The notes beneath the pieces are model-generated. The model was not told the DNA's origin. It saw only the letters and a list, made by a program, of their open reading frames with translations, and did not search any database. Shown here piece after piece: positions 5,635-9,631 of a DNA stretch of 9,631 nucleotides (position 1 is the first letter of the stretch; every line of letters starts with the position of its first letter). The position numbers and the translations under genes were made by a program. The stretch is from Bryobacterales bacterium (GTDB lineage: Bacteria; Acidobacteriota; Terriglobia; Bryobacterales; Bryobacteraceae), in NCBI GenBank assembly GCA_020853155.1, contig JADYZL010000267.1, positions 1 through 9,631 on the forward strand, in the 5' to 3' direction.

Positions 5635-7857
5635 TCAATTGGGAGCGGATGCCGCCCGGGCCTTTTCCGGATCGAACAATTCCTTCCTCACAAGCCGCAG
5701 ATCGTAGGGCCGGAAATCCGGGGAGTTCGTAAAGCAATCCGAAAGATCCGCCGCGGAGGCATCGCGCAGATTCAACGGTGGAATCCCCAGGATCCGAAGG
5801 GCGGTCTTGATCCATCCGGGAGTGCCGGTGTTGCGGTGCGAAGCGTAATTCCTGCGCGCATAGGGGCCGGCAATCAACAGAAAAGAACGGTGGGAATCCA
5901 CATGATCCACTCCTCCCCGCGCATCTTCCTCGCTGATCAGAATCGTCATATTCCGCCACCACGGCGATTTGGAAAGATACTCCACAATCTTGCCGAGTGC
6001 AATGTCGTTATCGGCGACAAACGAAGCCCGGTATGGATATCCGTCTTCGGGACGAGGCGGCGCCATCCGGTCGTTCGGCAAGTGAATCGAAAGGAGTCGT
6101 GGGAGTTCATTGCCGGGCTTGCGGTATGCTTCCTCAAGCGCCGCGATAAACTCTCCGGCGCGGGATTGATCCGGGAGGTTCGCGCCATCGCCGCTCTCTC
6201 CGAAGCGGCGGAAAGAGATTCCATGGCGATCGAGATGATGCCAAAATGCATCCATGTCCGCCTCCGAATCCGGATAGAAATTGTCGCTGAAGGCGAATCG
6301 TTCGGCAATCGCCCGGTGGTTCGGGGTAATCGGTAAGTCCTTCAACTCCCCTCTCGTGATCAAGCCGCTCCGCTCCTGCCGCGCGTAGCCCAGATTGCCG
6401 AAGCGGGCGAGCGCGGGCGCCCCGTTCACGGGTCCGTTGGCGGCCTGCTCGATGTCACCGAAAACTTCGTCGTAGCTGCGGTTTCCTTTCAGGATGATCA
6501 CCAGGTTCCGGATGGCCGTGGGGATTGGAAGGGCAGAACCTTCGCTCTTCGTGAAGCCATTATTCGCCATCACCCGGGCCGTGTGGGTTTCGAGAGACCT
6601 CATCTCGGCCAGCGGAATCACCGATAGCGTTCCGTGGCCAAAATCGATCAACCGTCCCATGGGCAACGCTTCCTCCGTGGTGGCATTCGGCCCGGTCCCC
6701 TGGCCTTTGGCATTGGCTACGTAGAGATTGCCCCCGTGGATTTGGACATCTGTGGGGAACCAGCCCACCGGCAGATGGCCCAATATCTTGTGCTGCGCGG
6801 GATCGATCACCGCTATCGCGTTGATGCCGGCCTCCGCCACATAAAGCCGATTGGCGGCGGCGTCGAAGGCCATGCCCATCGGCAGAATTCCCCGCAAGGA
6901 TTCGAGGTCTGGAATCCGCAGGGGAATCTCCCCCGACATCGCTAGCTTGCCGCGGTCCACCACCGTGACTGCGTCATTTGCGCCGGTGGCAACGTAGACC
7001 GAATCCTCCGTCACTAGCAGGCCGGAAGGCCCGCCGCGGGTCTCGATTCCGACATCGGAGGATGTCGTTATGGAAACTTTCCTCACAGTCCTGGGTTCGC
7101 CGCCCGCGAGATCCACGACGGTCAAGAGACTGGAGGCGTGGCCTTCCGAAGCTTTCGCATCCGGCGGCGCTTCCATACCGGAAACAAACGCCTGTTGCTT
7201 GTCGGGGGAGAGCGAGATCCGCTCGGGGAGATGGCCCACCGGTACACTATGCGTCACACGCCCGCTACCGGTATCGACGACGGCCATCCGATGGTTCACT
7301 CGGTCCACCACATAGAGCCGCTTCCGTTTCGCATCCAGCGCCAGACCCGCCGAATCGCTCTCGCGAATGCCGCCTTGATTGAGGCTGTAGGTGCGAATGA
7401 GTTTGCCGTTCCCCGAGTTCAACAGAAGGATTCTCCCGGAACGGCCTTCGGAAATGTAGATCCGGTTATTGCCATCGAACGCGACTCCACGGAAATCGTC
7501 TCGTCCGCCCGCTGGTTCCTCGCCCAAATTCTCGTTTGGGCTTGCTTCAAAGCGATCCCGGCGAAGACTGGGTCCGGCATGATGAAAGACCGTGGTTGAG
7601 GGTAGGGCCGCACCGCCGTCAACGGTGGCAATTCGCTTGCCGTTGGGGCTGATTGCGATCCCGAGCGGCAAGAGCCCCGTGACGTGCTGGCGGCCGAGCG
7701 GCGTGAGTAGCCGCCCTCCGGGGAGAATGCTCTCCGCTCCAAGCCGCTTCGCCGGGGCGCGGTCACCTGCAGGGGCCGTGTAATCCTGTGCCGCGCAAGG
7801 AAGGGCGAACGCGAGGAATGCCGCGAGAAATGCCGGAGCCGGGGGAATGAACCTCAC
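5635..7857 (-). CDS. Secreted YVTN beta-propeller / phosphoesterase-family protein, probably catalytically degenerate
   Basis: The protein has 740 residues. Residues 1-23 form a signal peptide ending PCAA, so export is expected. Residues about 50-420 are a YVTN/NHL-like beta-propeller, seen in repeated blade motifs such as GIAISPNGKRIATVDGG, RLYVVDRVNHRMAVVD, RLYVAEAGINAIAVID and NLYVANAKG. Residues about 450-715 match the phosphoesterase family (PF04185; acid phosphatase AcpA and phospholipase C relatives): IRNLVIILKGNRSYDEVFGD at 449-468, TPNHRAIAERFAFSDNFYPDSE at 511-532, ISEEDARGGVDHVDSHR at 641-657. Family members normally read K-E-N-R; here it is K-G-N-R (G458, codon GGA at 6486-6484). 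The segment that usually follows DNFY-D-E (an ADGH-W type stretch and several dozen more residues) is missing, and the late acidic pair reads EED. Hydrolytic activity is therefore doubtful. The start is a GTG 5 bases after a TATATT box, suggesting a nearly leaderless message; it diverges from the ankyrin gene. Confidence 0.9.
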   Translation of the reverse strand: MRFIPPAPAFLAAFLAFALPCAAQDYTAPAGDRAPAKRLGAESILPGGRLLTPLGRQHVTGLLPLGIAISPNGKRIATVDGGAALPSTTVFHHAGPSLRRDRFEASPNENLGEEPAGGRDDFRGVAFDGNNRIYISEGRSGRILLLNSGNGKLIRTYSLNQGGIRESDSAGLALDAKRKRLYVVDRVNHRMAVVDTGSGRVTHSVPVGHLPERISLSPDKQQAFVSGMEAPPDAKASEGHASSLLTVVDLAGGEPRTVRKVSITTSSDVGIETRGGPSGLLVTEDSVYVATGANDAVTVVDRGKLAMSGEIPLRIPDLESLRGILPMGMAFDAAANRLYVAEAGINAIAVIDPAQHKILGHLPVGWFPTDVQIHGGNLYVANAKGQGTGPNATTEEALPMGRLIDFGHGTLSVIPLAEMRSLETHTARVMANNGFTKSEGSALPIPTAIRNLVIILKGNRSYDEVFGDIEQAANGPVNGAPALARFGNLGYARQERSGLITRGELKDLPITPNHRAIAERFAFSDNFYPDSEADMDAFWHHLDRHGISFRRFGESGDGANLPDQSRAGEFIAALEEAYRKPGNELPRLLSIHLPNDRMAPPRPEDGYPYRASFVADNDIALGKIVEYLSKSPWWRNMTILISEEDARGGVDHVDSHRSFLLIAGPYARRNYASHRNTGTPGWIKTALRILGIPPLNLRDASAADLSDCFTNSPDFRPYDLRLVRKELFDPEKARAASAPN

Positions 7858-7862
7858 CCCCT

Positions 7863-7868
7863 AATATA
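7863..7868 (-). promoter_or_regulatory. -10 box close to the GTG start of the YVTN/phosphoesterase gene
   Basis: On the minus strand TATATT ends 5 bases before the GTG at 7857, which would place the transcript start at or within a base or two of the start codon. No convincing -35 is seen 16-18 bases upstream. Confidence 0.4.
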
Positions 7869-7872
7869 TAGC

Positions 7873-7948
7873 GCGTGGCGGCTCCATCTTGCGGCCTGGC
7901 ATCCTTGGCGTGGCGAGTCTCCGCCACGTTTCGCGGGCCGTCGAAACG
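7873..7948. promoter_or_regulatory. Repeats and two adjacent dyads in the divergent control region
   Basis: GCGTGGCG occurs as direct copies at 7873-7880 and 7908-7915, exactly 35 bases apart. The second is the left arm of a perfect dyad, CGTGGCG-N6-CGCCACG (7909-7915 / 7922-7928). A second perfect dyad, CGTTTCG-N8-CGAAACG (7927-7933 / 7942-7948), begins where the first ends. The two dyad centres are 19 bases apart, close to two helical turns. They sit between the -10 boxes of the divergent YVTN/phosphoesterase and ankyrin genes and are candidate operators. The GC-rich background makes some short palindromes expected, so the arrangement rather than any single arm is the evidence. Confidence 0.45.
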
Positions 7949-7958
7949 CGGCGGATGC

Positions 7959-7964
7959 TAGAGT
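7959..7964 (+). promoter_or_regulatory. -10 box close to the ATG of the ankyrin gene
   Basis: TAGAGT ends 6 bases before the ATG at 7971, so a transcript starting at normal distance would begin at the ATG itself. No clear -35 and only a weak GTGAG ribosome-binding match are present, which fits leaderless or near-leaderless initiation. Confidence 0.4.
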
Positions 7965-7970
7965 GAGCGT

Positions 7971-9296
7971 ATGAGCCGATCCCAAGCCGCCACCTTCTGC
8001 TTGTGGATCATCCTGGCGGCGATCATTCTCCCGGCCGCGCAGGCGCCCGCTCCAGCCACATCCTCGGGACGGGTAGATGAATCCTTCATCGACGTCGTCC
8101 GCCGTCACGATACCGCAAGCGCCCGGTCTCTGCTTTCGCTTGGCAAGGCAAGCCCCGATGCCACGGACCGGCTTGGCGCAAGCGTTCTCCACATCGCCTG
8201 CTGGGAGGGAGACATCCCCATGGCCCGGCTCCTTCTCGAATCCGGAGCAAACCCCAATATTCGTCATCGCGAAGGGGGCTCCACCCCCCTGCACTATGCC
8301 GTGATCACGGGAAGGGTGGAGATCGTAAAGCTGCTGCTCGACCATCATGCCGATCTCCATGCCCGATACCGTTCCGGCCAGACGGCGCTGCACCTGGCGG
8401 CCAATCGAGGTGATTTGCGCATCGTCGAATTGCTTCTGGAACGTGGAGCGGACGCTTCCGTAAAGGACGACGCCGGAGCTACTCCTCTAGACGAAGCCGT
8501 TTGGAAGGGGAGTGCCGAAGTGACCCGCTTCTTGCTCGAGGTTGGCGCCAAGAGAGCCATCGCCGGGAAGGAGAAGACAAGCGATCCATCCCCCGTATCC
8601 GCCGCGCAACCGCTTTCTCCCCTGCTGCATACCGCGGCCGCGCGCGGCCATGCCGAGGTCGCAAAGGTCCTTCTCGATGCAGGCGCGGACCCCAATGCCA
8701 AGGATTCCTCCGGCGCCACCGCTCTGGACGAGGCCATTCGATACCGGCACCGGCAGGTGTTGGAAGTGCTGCTGGCCGGAGGCGCCAAACTGGACGATGA
8801 GGCGAACCCCGGCAAACGGATCCGGGACGCCGTAATGCGAGGGCAAGCCGATCTGGTGGATCTGCTGATCGCACACGGCGCGAAGTTTCAGGAGATCGGC
8901 GAGAATGGATCGACGCCGCTCCACGACGCCGCGCTGAGCGGCAACATCCCCGTTATCGAGGTGCTGCTGAAACACGGCGCCGCAGTCAATGCCAGGAATG
9001 CATCTGGCGCGACGCCCCTGCATGATGCTGCGCTATCGGGCAAGCTCGATGTGGTGAAGTTGCTGATAGAAAGAGGCGCCGACGTTAACGCGCGCGACAA
9101 GGAAACGGGGGCGACGCCATTGCATCATGCCGCCTCCTGGGGGCGCGCCGATGTGGTTCGCTATCTGCTTGCACATCATGCCGACCCTACCTTTCGGACC
9201 AAGGCCGGCGACACTCCCTTGCGCGCTGCCGAACTCGCCGGCCAGACGGCGATTGTGGGAATTTTGCGCCTCTCGCAAGGCGCCGCCAAGCCGTAA
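7971..9296 (+). CDS. Secreted ankyrin-repeat protein
   Basis: The protein has 441 residues. Residues 1-25 are a signal peptide (hydrophobic CLWIILAAIILPAAQA), so the protein is probably periplasmic or extracellular; a retained N-terminal anchor is the alternative. The rest is almost entirely ankyrin repeats of 30-33 residues: about twelve, at 37-66, 69-98, 103-133, 136-166, 169-198, then a Ser/Pro/Lys linker at about 199-216, then 217-246, 249-278, 281-310, 313-342, 346-375, 380-409 and a final cap at 413-436. Typical cores are STPLHYAVITGRVEIVKLLL and ATPLHDAALSGKLDVVKLLI. The repeats at 37-66 and 281-310 are the most divergent, and the linker splits the array into two blocks. Ankyrin arrays bind proteins; no enzymatic domain is present and the partner cannot be told. 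The start at 7971 is supported by the signal peptide directly after it. The gene diverges from the YVTN/phosphoesterase gene across 113 bases. Confidence 0.95.
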   Translation: MSRSQAATFCLWIILAAIILPAAQAPAPATSSGRVDESFIDVVRRHDTASARSLLSLGKASPDATDRLGASVLHIACWEGDIPMARLLLESGANPNIRHREGGSTPLHYAVITGRVEIVKLLLDHHADLHARYRSGQTALHLAANRGDLRIVELLLERGADASVKDDAGATPLDEAVWKGSAEVTRFLLEVGAKRAIAGKEKTSDPSPVSAAQPLSPLLHTAAARGHAEVAKVLLDAGADPNAKDSSGATALDEAIRYRHRQVLEVLLAGGAKLDDEANPGKRIRDAVMRGQADLVDLLIAHGAKFQEIGENGSTPLHDAALSGNIPVIEVLLKHGAAVNARNASGATPLHDAALSGKLDVVKLLIERGADVNARDKETGATPLHHAASWGRADVVRYLLAHHADPTFRTKAGDTPLRAAELAGQTAIVGILRLSQGAAKP

Positions 9297-9383
9297 CCGC
9301 TTCCGTAGCTTTCCATCTGAAAGTTTCGCCAAACCCGGTGAAATTCCCTAAAGTGCCCCGCCGTTCTTACCGATCTATTCAGC

Positions 9384-9631
9384 GTGATCCCAGGCCGTGA
9401 ACTTCATTTTCCGCAGTTTGCCTCTCTACAGCGGGCAGCGCAGATCATGGATCAGGCGCGGGACCATCTCGACTTGCTCGTTTCGGTACGCCACGCTGCC
9501 AACACACGTTTCGCCGGCTATTTACGCAACACCGAACTAACGCCGGCGGAGCAGAAGTCCGTGAAGGCGATCGTGCTTGGGGCCGTGCTCGATTCGCTGC
9601 AGAACTGCTATCCCAACGAAACGGTGCTCGA
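9384..9631 (+). CDS. Unrecognised protein, 5' part only
   Basis: The frame is open from a GTG at 9384 to the window edge, 82 complete codons; an ATG at 9447 is an alternative start. The visible product begins MIPGRELHFPQFASLQ and is soluble and mostly helix-forming, with heptad-like leucine and alanine spacing (RAAQIMDQARDHLDLLVS). No signal peptide, membrane segment or domain is recognised. Third-position GC preference resembles neighbouring genes and the competing plus-strand frame from 9399 closes at about 9542, both favouring this frame. A TAAAGT at 9349-9354 could be a -10 box, giving a leader of about 20-30 bases, but no ribosome-binding site is seen. It follows the ankyrin gene by 87 bases on the same strand, so cotranscription is also possible. 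It could be a chance frame, though that seems less likely. Confidence 0.55.
   Translation, partial: MIPGRELHFPQFASLQRAAQIMDQARDHLDLLVSVRHAANTRFAGYLRNTELTPAEQKSVKAIVLGAVLDSLQNCYPNETVL

Noticed and set aside
9309..9326. CTTTC-CATCT-GAAAG followed by TTT after the ankyrin gene
   Set aside because: A 5-base AT-rich stem with only three T residues is not a convincing terminator.

Overview
The window reads as a piece of a GC-rich bacterial chromosome, most likely an acidobacterium of the Solibacter/Bryobacter type. That is an inference from gene content and style: a secreted ThuA-like protein, a YVTN-propeller/phosphoesterase protein, a large GT-C membrane glycosyltransferase, a secreted ankyrin protein, and start codons lying almost on top of -10 boxes. 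No rRNA, tRNA, CRISPR array or intact mobile element is visible.

Layout. Bases 1-461 (minus strand) hold the N-terminal part of a secreted ThuA-like protein whose end lies outside the window. Just upstream on the same strand is a 770-residue GT-C glycosyltransferase (565-2877) that carries a discoidin-like domain in its C-terminal soluble part. Transcribed away from it is a two-gene unit: a ComF-type phosphoribosyltransferase (about 3067-3999) and, 7 bases later, an HNH endonuclease (4007-4534). A good sigma-70-like promoter with a perfect dyad in its spacer precedes comF. Convergent to this pair is infC, translation initiation factor IF-3 (4572-5183, minus), with an odd leader: a strong Shine-Dalgarno site 34 bases from the ATG, separated from it by a perfect hairpin and a possible 9-codon ORF that overlaps the infC start. 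Bases 5226-5634 hold no convincing gene; part of this stretch is AT-richer than its surroundings. Then comes a secreted 740-residue YVTN/phosphoesterase protein (5635-7857, minus) whose phosphoesterase domain looks degenerate. Across a 113-base divergent region with two adjacent dyads lies a secreted ankyrin-repeat protein (7971-9296, plus). An unrecognised ORF starts at about 9384 and runs off the right edge.

How the genes work together. Only two groupings are supported by spacing: glycosyltransferase followed by ThuA (103-base gap, same strand), and comF followed by the HNH gene (7-base gap, probably translationally coupled, plausibly DNA uptake or processing). The divergent YVTN/phosphoesterase and ankyrin genes share a compact control region. 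The remaining genes look like ordinary neighbours. I see no complete new multi-gene system. The best leads are the apparent pseudo-phosphoesterase, the infC leader, and the dyads in the comF and ankyrin/YVTN control regions.
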